Of a stretch of 64,000 bases of DNA, positions 24,806 through 33,461 are shown one piece after another; positions within the stretch are counted from its first letter, which is position 1; the number at the start of each line of letters is the position of its first letter. A program made the translations under genes and the position numbers. The notes under the pieces are model-generated. The model saw only the letters and a program-made list of their open reading frames with translations, searched no databases and was not told where the DNA came from. The stretch lies in contig NZ_JAIVAF010000003.1 in the NCBI RefSeq assembly GCF_020171805.1, positions 372,001 to 436,000 of the forward strand, given 5' to 3'. This DNA comes from Guptibacillus algicola. Lineage in GTDB: Bacteria; Bacillota; Bacilli; Bacillales; Guptibacillaceae.

Positions 24806-27226
24806 TTAATAGTTATGAAAGAATCGTGTCATCGCAACAGCGAATTCTCCGCGAGTTACGTGTTCAGTAGGAGCGAATGAAGCATGTATGGTTGGCTCTA
24901 AGTCATATGGTTCCTGTGTTGATGAGAACTGTGCATTTAGAATACCAAGGTCGAGAGCAAGCTGAACATAGCCTTTTAATTCAGCAGGAATATCACCACC
25001 ATCAGAGATTGAAAGTCGTTCACCACTGTATGCAACGGTTACGTCGCCATCAAAATGTTGAGCTTGTTCCTGTAAGCCTAAGCTTTGAACAAGTGAGTAG
25101 GCGAGTTCAGCGCGAGAAACAGTTCCATTAGGATCAAATGTACCGTTCATCTTGGTTAGCATTACACCATTAAAGGTATGTGCCCCCTTTAGAGCGGCGC
25201 CTTTTGCAAGAACGGCTTCAATTGCTACGTTGTTTGTGGTTTGCTCAACTTGACGAATACCTGAACCCATCACAAGGTAGGAGGCGAGGTCAACGCGCTT
25301 TAGCTCATGATCTGGGAAGAACTTTCCGTCTGTCTTAGCATCGAACAGACGCTCTACAATGCCGAGCTTGATTGCAGATTCTGCAGGATGACCGCCAATA
25401 TCAGATAAACCTGAGAGTGTACGTGATGTTTTTTGTGTTAGGGTGCCTACTACTTCTTCAGGAAGTGCTGCACCTGGATAAGCACTTACTTCTAGGTCCC
25501 ATGTACCTGGAACAGGGTTATCAACTGTAATTGTATTTACAAGGTCGATACTGTAGGTAGGGTTGAATCCTGATTCGTACACTTCACCATTCGGGTCAGT
25601 GATGGTGAAGACGAGAGGATTTCCACCTTCTTCTGTGTAGAGATCGCCATCAGCATACATTTTTGCTACGAGCTGAGCTTGATTCTGTTGAACTGTAAAC
25701 GTCGTCGTGTTTGTAGACGTGGGATTATAGTCAATCCTGTAATTTTCTCTAATGACTTCCATAGAGCTTGAAGCATTGAACGACTGGTCTTTGTTAACTG
25801 TGGAGCCATATGTTTTGTTCATGTCCATCGCAAGATCAACGGCGGCGTATGCATTCACGTAACCAGAACCAACTTCATATGCCTCACGTCCAGGCATGTT
25901 TGTTGCAGTTTTACTAATGATATCTTTTACTTCAGACGGCGATAAATTCGGATTTGCATCCAATAGTAACGCTGCTACACCTGCTACATGAGGCGTAGCC
26001 ATTGATGTTCCTTGAAGTGTCGTGTAATAAGGAAGATAAGCTGTAGGAATCAAATTCGTATCTTTGCTAGCATTCAGTACACCAACTGGTGATAGCGTTC
26101 TTGCTGAAATGATCTCTACACCAGGAGCTGTAACGGTAGGCTCATCTTTCCACGTCCATGTTTCTCCATCGATTTCAAACGTTTCACCAACACCTCTTGT
26201 TCCACGAGAAGAGAAGCTTGCGAGCGTTCCGTCCTTTTTGCCTGCTGCTACAGAAATCACCCATGGTGCTTTTGCGTAAGGGTTATGCGTGTCTTCATCA
26301 GGCCCTGCATTACCGGCAGCGAACAAGACTGTGATGTCGTTGTCGTAACATAGCTTTGTCGCAACGTTTACTGGGTCGTCCACGAAGAAGTCATCGTTCG
26401 ATCCCCATGAATTTGTAATGACCTTTATGTTGTAGCGATCTTGATGCTCAATTGCGTAATCAAATCCACCAATAAGGTCAAGAATTAGTACTCCGCCACC
26501 TGACCCATATCCAATCATATCTGCGCCAGGTGCAACTCCCTCATATAGCCCCGCTGAAGCTGCGCCAGTTCCGCCAACTGTTCCTGCTACGTGAGTACCG
26601 TGACCGGAGTTCGTATCCGTGTTCGCAACATCTTCAACGTAGACAACTGGTGCTAATCCTGTTGAACTTGGCATGTTCGTAGTACCCATTACGTTCTGAA
26701 CGAGGTTTTTTCCAAGCTTCATATCTGGGTGAGTGCCATCAACACCACTGTCATTTACGACTACCCCAATGTCTTTTCCTGAGACAGGTAATCCACCGTT
26801 TGTTTTTCTCATAGCATCATCTGTACGAACTTTGTTGACCCCAGTGAGATCTGTTGAATCGCCATTATAAAATTCAACTTTTCGGTTGAGGTAAAGTGAG
26901 CGCACCTCATCATGCTTTGCTAGTTCTTCGATTTGTTTCGTCGTAGCTAATACACCAGCAATGGGTAGAGCGCGCATCGTTATGCCCGTATTTATACCAA
27001 GTGATTTAAGAAGGTCAACATTCTCTGTTGAAGGTGCATCTTGTCCATGGAATGTGACGATCACATTAATAAGACCGGTGTTATTTTTCATTTCTTCAAC
27101 TAACTTTTCGTCCAATGTGGTTTGACTAGCTGGAGAATTCGCATTGGTGTTGTTAGCAGGTAGAAAGAGTCCTACTACTAAAACAACAGCCATACACAAT
27201 GTTATTAAATAATGATTACGTTTCAA
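24806..27226 (-). CDS. Secreted S8 subtilisin-like protease with SLH-like C-terminal repeats
   Basis: An 806-residue exported protease. It has a signal peptide (1-30), an I9-type propeptide (35-120), and a peptidase S8 domain with catalytic Asp159 (VNDSGVDG), His209 (SGHGTHVAG), oxyanion Asn306 (AAGNAGP) and Ser408 (GTSMATPHVAG). A beta-rich domain follows (470-620), then about 180 residues with three degenerate SLH-like repeats (ESAIKLGIVE, GTFDPNGTVSRAELAYSLV, YVQLALDLGILN). These would hold the enzyme on the cell wall via secondary polymers. TTG start with AGGAG upstream. Confidence 0.92.
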   Translation of the reverse strand: MKRNHYLITLCMAVVLVVGLFLPANNTNANSPASQTTLDEKLVEEMKNNTGLINVIVTFHGQDAPSTENVDLLKSLGINTGITMRALPIAGVLATTKQIEELAKHDEVRSLYLNRKVEFYNGDSTDLTGVNKVRTDDAMRKTNGGLPVSGKDIGVVVNDSGVDGTHPDMKLGKNLVQNVMGTTNMPSSTGLAPVVYVEDVANTDTNSGHGTHVAGTVGGTGAASAGLYEGVAPGADMIGYGSGGGVLILDLIGGFDYAIEHQDRYNIKVITNSWGSNDDFFVDDPVNVATKLCYDNDITVLFAAGNAGPDEDTHNPYAKAPWVISVAAGKKDGTLASFSSRGTRGVGETFEIDGETWTWKDEPTVTAPGVEIISARTLSPVGVLNASKDTNLIPTAYLPYYTTLQGTSMATPHVAGVAALLLDANPNLSPSEVKDIISKTATNMPGREAYEVGSGYVNAYAAVDLAMDMNKTYGSTVNKDQSFNASSSMEVIRENYRIDYNPTSTNTTTFTVQQNQAQLVAKMYADGDLYTEEGGNPLVFTITDPNGEVYESGFNPTYSIDLVNTITVDNPVPGTWDLEVSAYPGAALPEEVVGTLTQKTSRTLSGLSDIGGHPAESAIKLGIVERLFDAKTDGKFFPDHELKRVDLASYLVMGSGIRQVEQTTNNVAIEAVLAKGAALKGAHTFNGVMLTKMNGTFDPNGTVSRAELAYSLVQSLGLQEQAQHFDGDVTVAYSGERLSISDGGDIPAELKGYVQLALDLGILNAQFSSTQEPYDLEPTIHASFAPTEHVTRGEFAVAMTRFFHNY

Positions 27227-27457
27227 GTCATCCGCTCCTTTTATACAGAAATTTCAGAAATTAGTATACTTCAATTATTTCATTGTGCTATGAGTTTATC
27301 TATTAGCAGAAGGGTATATTTTAGAGAAGGAAAAGTAGTAGATGGAGTAGTTCTTAAGGTGTAGGAGGGGGCAACATAAGCTTTTGTATTTGTGTTTGTA
27401 TAAGAAAATTAGCAAATACTGATCGGAAATAGAAGGGCTGGCTTACAGTTTTACAAT

Positions 27458-27484
27458 AAAAAAACAGACCCTTGGGAGAGTCTG
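27458..27484 (-). terminator. Terminator of the GAF-STAS gene
   Basis: CAGAC/GTCTG stem (27465-27484) with an inner CT/AG pair; on the minus strand it runs into TTTTTTTATT. Confidence 0.8.
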
Positions 27485-27485
27485 A

Positions 27486-28334
27486 TTAATCATCATTCTT
27501 TATTAGTTGATACCCGATATAGTCTAGTGCTTGACTAAGGTTGGCGCTTACTTCAATATGTTCAAAGTCGCTATTGGATTGTACAGCTTTCATCGCAAGC
27601 TGAGGACGAATGCCAGTAATGATCATTTGAACACCTACGAGATCAAGTGATTTGCTAATCTTAAGGAGATTGTTCATATTGTTTTCATCGATGTCATGAA
27701 GTCCTGAGAGATCAAGCAAAATATATTCAAGGTTTTTCTTAACACTTTGTGATAAAGCGGTCTCGATTATTCTTTCTGTTCTCTCTTCATCCACATCACC
27801 GATAATCGGTAAAATCGCGACTTCACTTGAGATCGGGACGAGCGGTACAGAGAGTGTTTCGATGCTAGAATGTGCCTTTTCTAATTCAAGAACATTCCCT
27901 AATAAACTTGCCATCGACTTCATGAGTGCTATATGGTCATCCTCAAAATGATGTGGACGACTATCCATGGCACAAAGCGTGCCGAAATTTTCACCATTTC
28001 GAAAGTTGATTGGGACTCCGACTAATGAGCCTCCACCAAGACTTTTCGTAACATCCATATCTTTCGTAAAACTATTCGTAGTCAAATCATCAATGATGAG
28101 CGGTTCACGACCAGCTCGTACAATGAATTGTCAGTAAGAGTCACGGTATAAGGTTTGGTAACCTGATTCGAGAAGAATGTCTTCACGGTTGAAAGACTCG
28201 AGAATATCTACGTTTTGTTTATCGTTTTTTGCGACAAAAAACGTATTCACATCGATGAATTTACTGATGAGCTCAAGCACTTCTTTAGCTGCTTCATTTA
28301 TATTGTTGTAGGCAGGAGTTTGTGTCGTCTCCAT
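27486..28334 (-). CDS. GAF-STAS domain protein with a single in-frame TGA at a conserved Cys position
   Basis: One continuous frame of 283 codons from ATG 28334 (AAAGGGGGAG upstream) to TAA 27486, broken only by TGA at 28133-28131 (codon 68). Residues 10-160 form a GAF domain (FFVAKNDKQNVDILESF, SLGGGSLVGVPI, FGTLCAMDSRP) and 165-280 a STAS domain (LEYILLDLSGLHDID, GVQMIITGIRP), as in stressosome RsbR-like proteins. The TGA sits in DSY-x-QFIVRAG, where relatives normally have Cys (SYC). It may encode selenocysteine, be read through, or be a recent nonsense mutation. No frameshift or other damage is present. Confidence 0.8.
28106..28120 (-). promoter_or_regulatory. Weak SECIS-like hairpin after the in-frame TGA of the GAF-STAS gene
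   Basis: On the minus strand, 10 nt after TGA, TACGA (28120-28116) pairs with TCGTG (28110-28106, one wobble) around loop GCUGG. The loop begins with G and starts 15 nt after the TGA, just under the 16-37 nt of the bacterial SECIS consensus. Short and not compelling alone. Confidence 0.3.
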
Positions 28335-28458
28335 ACGTCTCCCCCTTTCTTATTTCATTATGTATTCTGTACATATTTTCATGGTAACACACATTGAAGA
28401 AAAAGGTATTGTTAACACTGTATCGAAATACGGGAACGAATTGAAAGGAAGGTTTTAT

Positions 28459-29250
28459 ATGAGTATTGAGAAACGATTGGTAGATAATTTTGTATATAAA
28501 GTTTCATACTTTGCGAAGCGGATTGAAACCATGAGCGTTGCGGAAAGTGATTCCATAACGATCGTAGATGCTGGCTTGCCATCAGACACGTTCAACGTTA
28601 TTGGAATACAAAATAAAGAAGCGTTATTTGCAGTTAGATTTCATGACGCACTAAGCTTGTTTAAGAGAAAAAAGTACCCTCTAAGCGTCTGGTATTGGAA
28701 TACAGATGACTGGACGTTCGAGAGTGAACTACAAAAGCATGGCTTGGAAGAAGCAGAGACCAATATTGCCATGGTCAAAGAATTTGGAAATGAAGAACCT
28801 TCCCCAGTGTTACCTCGTGATTTTGAAATCAAAGTAGTCGAAACGTGTGAAGACGTATCTCGGTTTGGTGCCTTGATCGCTTCGTTTTTCGGAGAGTCAC
28901 AAGAAGGGAGAGCAGTCAAAACTTATTATGAAAAGGTAGCTTCTTCAGTTGATATGAAGTCGTCAGACCTGAAGTTATACATCGGTATGGCAGAGGGAAA
29001 ACCAGTTACAACAGGGTCGATCATTGTAGCGAAAGATAGCATCGGAATCTTTGACATGGGAACATCAGAAGTTGAACAAGGTAAAGGATATGGTTCAACG
29101 ATGTTTCGTTATCTTCTACATGAAGCAGCTCAGTATAAGAAGAAGTGGTGTTTCCTTCAAGCGTCTCAAGAGGGAATCGGAATTTACAAAAAAGCTGGTT
29201 TCGAGTCGATTGGAGAAATGAAGGTTTATGGCGTGAATACCTTTAATTAA
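28459..29250 (+). CDS. GNAT family N-acetyltransferase
   Basis: About 263 residues from ATG 28459 (AAAGGAAGG upstream; the frame is open further 5' but without ribosome site). The N-terminal half is a diverged GNAT-like segment and the C-terminal half has the acetyl-CoA loop EVEQGKGYGSTMFRYLLHEA (Q-x-x-G-x-G) and the IYKKAGFESIGEM ending. Two-lobed GNATs of this length occur in Bacillus. The acceptor substrate is unknown. It is divergent from the GAF-STAS gene. Confidence 0.85.
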   Translation: MSIEKRLVDNFVYKVSYFAKRIETMSVAESDSITIVDAGLPSDTFNVIGIQNKEALFAVRFHDALSLFKRKKYPLSVWYWNTDDWTFESELQKHGLEEAETNIAMVKEFGNEEPSPVLPRDFEIKVVETCEDVSRFGALIASFFGESQEGRAVKTYYEKVASSVDMKSSDLKLYIGMAEGKPVTTGSIIVAKDSIGIFDMGTSEVEQGKGYGSTMFRYLLHEAAQYKKKWCFLQASQEGIGIYKKAGFESIGEMKVYGVNTFN

Positions 29251-29311
29251 AATATATTGATTCGAGATAATCTCCATTTATAATGATAGTGAAGATAAAG
29301 GAGTGATAAGA

Positions 29312-30277
29312 ATGCACTTATTAGGAGTACACCATGTTTCCATTTTAACTGGAAAAGCGGAAAGAAATTATGAGTTCTTCACAAAGATATTAGGTATGAG
29401 ATTAGTTAAAAAAACCGTGAACCAAGACAATACAGAATCGTATCATCTCTTTTACGCGGATGGCGAAGGTACACCAGGTACAGATATCACATTTTTTGAT
29501 ATCCCTGGCTTGGGTAGAACATATAGAGGGACATCCGATATTTCATCTGTATCATTAAGAGTGAAAACGTCAGAATCCCTTCATTTCTGGAAGGAACGTT
29601 TTGAGTCGTTCGACATAAAGCATGAAACTATTAGAAAGAGAGCAGGCCGCAATTCTCTTAGCTTTGAGGACTTTGATGGAACAAGACTGATTCTTGTTGC
29701 TGATGATGGAGAAGAAGGCGTACGGTCCGGAACGCCATGGGAACGAGATGATATCCCGACTGAGCACAGTATCGTTGGCCTTGGTCCGGTCACGCTAACT
29801 GTTGAAGACCCTAAGCCAACGGTTCAAGTGTTAACAGAAGTGATGGGCTTTAGAGAAAATGGATCTTATCCTTCACCAGAGGAAAAAGGTGAAGACATTC
29901 TTGTTTATTCCACCGGAGAAGGTGGGAGCGGTGCAGAAGTGCATATCGAAGTACGCGAAGATCTTCCTAAAGCACGCCTTGGAAGGGGTGGGGTTCACCA
30001 CGTTGCTTTCCGTGTACCGAATGAAGAAGAGTATAGCAAGTGGGCTGAACGATTGAATGACTACCGCTTACCAAACTCTGGTAAAGTTGAACGCTACTAT
30101 TTCAAAGCTCTTTACTTCAGAGAACCGAACGGCATCTTATTTGAACTGTCCACGGATGGACCAGGGTTCGCAACGGATGAACCGTTAGAAACAATGGGTG
30201 AGGAATTAGCACTACCACCTTTCCTCGAACCAAAACGTGCTGATATCGAAAGAAAGCTTAGACCGTTGGAGTTTTAA
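29312..30277 (+). CDS. Ring-cleaving dioxygenase of the VOC family (MhqO-like)
   Basis: A 321-residue double-VOC extradiol-type dioxygenase, like the hydroquinone dioxygenases MhqA/MhqE/MhqO of B. subtilis that degrade quinones and hydroquinones. The first module starts LLGVHHVSILTG and the second GRGGVHHVAFRVP, supplying two metal His, and the Glu ligand is in GILFELSTDGPGF. The N-terminal NYEFFTKILGMRLVKKTVNQD motif is typical. AAAGGAG is at 29297. An MhqR repressor is not nearby. A terminator follows. Confidence 0.9.
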   Translation: MHLLGVHHVSILTGKAERNYEFFTKILGMRLVKKTVNQDNTESYHLFYADGEGTPGTDITFFDIPGLGRTYRGTSDISSVSLRVKTSESLHFWKERFESFDIKHETIRKRAGRNSLSFEDFDGTRLILVADDGEEGVRSGTPWERDDIPTEHSIVGLGPVTLTVEDPKPTVQVLTEVMGFRENGSYPSPEEKGEDILVYSTGEGGSGAEVHIEVREDLPKARLGRGGVHHVAFRVPNEEEYSKWAERLNDYRLPNSGKVERYYFKALYFREPNGILFELSTDGPGFATDEPLETMGEELALPPFLEPKRADIERKLRPLEF

Positions 30278-30305
30278 TATAAGAATGTGGGGTTTAAATT
30301 CCCAT

Positions 30306-30342
30306 AACAGGCTATCTAGAATATTAGAAGCCTGTTTTTTTA
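30306..30342 (+). terminator. Terminator of the dioxygenase gene
   Basis: AACAGGCT (30306-30313) pairs with AGCCTGTT (30329-30336), with a 15-nt loop, followed by a T-run. Confidence 0.85.
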
Positions 30343-30411
30343 TCTTTTAATCGTTTAAAAAAATGGTATGGTGCTAAGTTATTCTTCAGTCACTCTGTGT
30401 TTTGAGCAACC

Positions 30412-30442
30412 TAAAAAAGAGACCTCCGAAAGGTCCCTTTTT
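30412..30442 (-). terminator. Terminator of the acetate transporter gene
   Basis: GACCT/AGGTC stem (30421-30425 with 30431-30435) flanked by A-run and T-run; read on the minus strand it ends the SatP-like gene and it may act both ways. Confidence 0.75.
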
Positions 30443-30455
30443 ATCATGCTTGCCT

Positions 30456-31067
30456 CTATTTAAATACACCGAACGGTTTTCCGACAGGAAGCGTCACCTT
30501 GCCAAAGTGAGTGTTTAATACGCTTGCCGCAGATCCGTAGAAGCTGAAGATCGCGATTAGAAGTTCTGAAACAGCTGCGAATAGGTGCATCGCTTCAGGG
30601 GCAACTCCTAGCGTTGATAACGCAAGTCCGATGAATAGACAGTCGATGAGGACGAAGATGATGAAGAGCACTTTATGTGTTTCCATTGCTCCGATCGTCA
30701 TGAACAAGCTGAAGATCAAATACCCGATGTACGCGATGCCCAGCTGGTTTGGATCGACTGCACTTGCTGCTGCATCTCCAAATACCCCGTACTGGATCAA
30801 CCAGGATGTACCGATTCCAAGCCAGAAAAGTCCGAACGCGCCAAACGCAGTTGTTCCAAACGTATTGTTGTGCTTTGCATCTAGCATACTAGCAAACAGT
30901 TGAGCGATTCCTCCTAGAAAAATAGCCCACGGTAATATGAATGAAACGCCGTCAGTCAAACCGAGCTTCGCTGAAGAAGCGACGAGTGTTACCATTGCTA
31001 AGCCGAATAGACCGATGGCTGAAGGGTCAGCTACTTTAATTTGAACGTGCTGTTGTGATTGATTCAT
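30456..31067 (-). CDS. Acetate uptake transporter, SatP/YaaH (GPR1/FUN34) family
   Basis: A 203-residue protein with six transmembrane helices. The family N-terminal motif appears as ADPSAIGLFGLAMVTLVASSA (a variant of NPAPLGL), with the conserved GGIAQLFASMLDAKHNNTFGTTAFGAFGLFWL segment that follows in SatP proteins. Members are hexameric channels or symporters for acetate and succinate. ATAGGAGGT precedes the ATG on the minus strand. It is a single-gene unit. Confidence 0.9.
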   Translation of the reverse strand: MNQSQQHVQIKVADPSAIGLFGLAMVTLVASSAKLGLTDGVSFILPWAIFLGGIAQLFASMLDAKHNNTFGTTAFGAFGLFWLGIGTSWLIQYGVFGDAAASAVDPNQLGIAYIGYLIFSLFMTIGAMETHKVLFIIFVLIDCLFIGLALSTLGVAPEAMHLFAAVSELLIAIFSFYGSAASVLNTHFGKVTLPVGKPFGVFK

Positions 31068-31252
31068 GATGTAACCTCCTATAAAACATACTTGACCACT
31101 TTACACAATAAAAAGCGGGTATGCAATAGGAAATTATATGGAAGCGCATACTTTAATGAAATGAAGAGTGTAAGGATGCTTACTTCTTCTTTTGAAGTAG
31201 AACGTTATAGTTAAAGTGAAAACATCTTTATCAAAAAAGGAGGAGTACGATT

Positions 31253-31663
31253 ATGAACAACAACAAAGTCGAATATGGATTATTAGTTGCGCGCGTTGTC
31301 CTCGGTGTGATTATGTTGGCCCACGGTATTCAGAAGTGGATGGGGATCGAGGGAGTCGTAGGGATGTTTAAAGACATGATGGGGCTTCCTGGATTTCTTG
31401 CTTATTTTACTGCAACGGTTGAAGTAGTGGCAGGTGCCGCCCTTATTCTTGGAATCTTTGTTAACATCAGTGCAATCTTAATTGGAATTATTATGGTAGG
31501 TGCAATTGTAACAGTGAAGATTCCGATGGTTGGATTCTTTGGAAACGGTCAAATGGCAGGATGGGAGTTTGATTTATCTCTTCTAGCATTAGCCGTACTA
31601 TTAGCGTTAACGGGTAGCAACTTGTTTGCGCTAGGTGGAAAGAAAGATAGTAGAGATTCATAA
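31253..31663 (+). CDS. DoxX family membrane protein
   Basis: A 136-residue protein with four transmembrane helices. The start VARVVLGVIMLAHGIQKWMGIEGV and the second-helix segment LAYFTATVEVVAGAALILGIF are the DoxX signature. Relatives take part in thiol and redox stress membrane complexes or have unknown functions; B. subtilis examples include YfiD/CatD-like proteins. AAAGGAGGAG precedes the ATG. Divergent from the acetate transporter gene. Confidence 0.9.
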   Translation: MNNNKVEYGLLVARVVLGVIMLAHGIQKWMGIEGVVGMFKDMMGLPGFLAYFTATVEVVAGAALILGIFVNISAILIGIIMVGAIVTVKIPMVGFFGNGQMAGWEFDLSLLALAVLLALTGSNLFALGGKKDSRDS

Positions 31664-31667
31664 AGAA

Positions 31668-31706
31668 CAAAAGCCCTTGTGCTAAAGTTTTAGCACAGGG
31701 GCTTTT
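31668..31706. terminator. Bidirectional terminator between doxX-like and lipoprotein genes
   Basis: AAAAGCCC-TTGTGCTA pairs with TAGCACA-GGGGCTTTT (about 31668-31684 with 31690-31706), a long stem with A-run and T-run arms. Confidence 0.9.
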
Positions 31707-31709
31707 CCG

Positions 31710-33065
31710 TTAGTGGCTATCTTTGTATTCTTGTAACATATCAGTCTGTGATTCTAACTCGACAGCACTGATGGAACCTTTTTCTTCAGTCGAGATGAAT
31801 GAAATCATATTTCCTCCAGTATGATAAACATGATAATACTCACCCCGTAATTCATTTAAAAACACTTCATCTGGATCGCCGAACTGGCAGGTTAGTTGCT
31901 CATATGGGATAGCTGGCCCTTCAGATAACGCGTTGTAACGCATGTTGAAGATCTTTTTATCAACCGTTAAGTATGCATACGTATTATTAAAGAAAGCAGG
32001 GATTCCTTCGAAAAACCAATCGTCATACTCGAGCGCAGGGTTAGATGCTTTTAACTCATCTTCTGTCATGCCGAGGAAGATTGAAGCATCTTTCAAATGT
32101 CCTTTCTCTGCAAAAGTGAGGAGATCTGAATGGAAAGGAGCAGATGAACAGCTGTTGTTTTCTCTTGTTGCAGTTGGTAGATTTGGAGGATCATCAGTCA
32201 TCGTAAATTCACCAGAGAACTCAACAGCTGCACCGTGGTAATACAAACACGAATCTTCTTCAAAGGTAATGACATTATCTTTCATTGTGAACGTTCCTTT
32301 ACACTCAGGTTGATCATTATCTTGAAAGATTGCTTCGTTCCCGTTCGCTTTTGCCTTTCCAGTAAGGTTCCCAACATGACCGCCGCTGCTCACATCAAAG
32401 GAAAACATGAACGAGTCGGGTGTGACGTTATAGATGCTTAAGTTCCCCTTATCGAAACGAGCATCGATGTAGAGCGCTTCTTTCCAATTTGAAATTGATT
32501 CATCCTCTGGTTCTTCTTTAGCTGATTCTGCATCAGCTTCGGAATCTGATTCTTCTTCTGTTGCAGATTCTTCTGTTGTAGATTCATCTGTTGATTCTGA
32601 GTCTGCGTGCGTTTCAGAACCGATCTGGATAAACGTATACGTACCATCGAACGAAACGTTTGCATCTGCAATGTTTTGACATTCTTCAGTAGCCTGTACA
32701 GAGATAGCTTCTTTTTCCTTCGTAAACGTAACAGTACATTCCTCGTTGTCTGGATGAGTAAAGACTGCTTCATCGTCCCCACTCGTGGTGCCTGCTAGTT
32801 CGCCAACATCTTGTCCATCATAGGCAAATAATGAAAATGCGAACGATGCGCCACTCGGATCACTGATGTCGAGAGTTCCCATGATGTTTCCATTCTCTTC
32901 CCATTTGTAGGTTCCTTCACTCCAAGTCGCTGTTGTTCCGGCTTCAACTGCTTCAGGTTCCTTTGAGGCTTCGCTTTCCTTCGCGGTATCCTTTCCAGGT
33001 AGCAAATTACAAGAGGTAGCTAGAATGAGAGATAGAAATAAAAACACTAGACGCAAAGGTCTCAT
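31710..33065 (-). CDS. Large lipoprotein with a duplicated beta domain and acidic Ser/Glu linker
   Basis: A 451-residue predicted lipoprotein (lipobox LATSC, Cys19). Two similar domains of about 90 residues (about 45-145 and 195-290) share the pattern of an F/AF-S-F strand, GxVGxL(A/T)G(T/K), A-x-F, a C-containing EC-x-(V/G)-T-F-T-(K/M) strand and a second Cys, so each may have a disulfide. They are joined by a low-complexity acidic Ser/Thr/Glu linker. The C-terminal 130 residues (LGMTEDELKASNPALEYDDW and onwards) form a third domain that resembles YjgB/DUF4309-like proteins, which is a weak guess. Function unknown. Confidence 0.8.
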   Translation of the reverse strand: MRPLRLVFLFLSLILATSCNLLPGKDTAKESEASKEPEAVEAGTTATWSEGTYKWEENGNIMGTLDISDPSGASFAFSLFAYDGQDVGELAGTTSGDDEAVFTHPDNEECTVTFTKEKEAISVQATEECQNIADANVSFDGTYTFIQIGSETHADSESTDESTTEESATEEESDSEADAESAKEEPEDESISNWKEALYIDARFDKGNLSIYNVTPDSFMFSFDVSSGGHVGNLTGKAKANGNEAIFQDNDQPECKGTFTMKDNVITFEEDSCLYYHGAAVEFSGEFTMTDDPPNLPTATRENNSCSSAPFHSDLLTFAEKGHLKDASIFLGMTEDELKASNPALEYDDWFFEGIPAFFNNTYAYLTVDKKIFNMRYNALSEGPAIPYEQLTCQFGDPDEVFLNELRGEYYHVYHTGGNMISFISTEEKGSISAVELESQTDMLQEYKDSH

Positions 33066-33461
33066 ATGGTGCCTCCCGATCTATGGTATTTGATGGAATT
33101 AATTATACATAAACTCTAGTAAAAGAAAGGGCTATCGGTGTCGAGAACAAAATTTTTTTACTGTCTATTTTAGAAGAAATTCATTGTCTGCTTTTAGGAG
33201 ATTTCCGGGGAAATGATTGCAGGAAGTCGAATGACAATGTTCTAGTTGCAAAGATTCATCCACTATTAAGAATCGTGATATGCCTGGTTTGAAGCCGACA
33301 AAATTCTTCTCTTTCCTAATCATGTAAGAATTGATAGAAGGGATTTCACATGTGAAATGGAAGATAGTAGGGGATGAAGAGTGCGATGGGAGCGATACCG
33401 ATGTAAGAATGAGTTATACAACGAGATTACAATAAATGAGAACTCAGGAGGGACCATCGGT
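33066..33461. other. Non-coding stretch with two perfect palindromes
   Basis: No gene seen. ATTTCCGGGGAAAT (33201-33214) and ATTTCACATGTGAAAT (33343-33358) are perfect inverted repeats. The second lies about 100 bp before the GrpB-GNAT gene start and could be an operator. Confidence 0.45.

Noticed and set aside
24877-25131. ORFs antisense to the protease and other shadow frames
   Set aside because: They lie inside strongly conserved genes on the other strand and lack ribosome sites.
28131-28334. GAF-STAS gene read as two genes or as a frameshift
   Set aside because: Both halves are in the same frame (849 nt in total) and only one TGA separates them; there is no shift, and a second start within the GAF domain would give half a fold.
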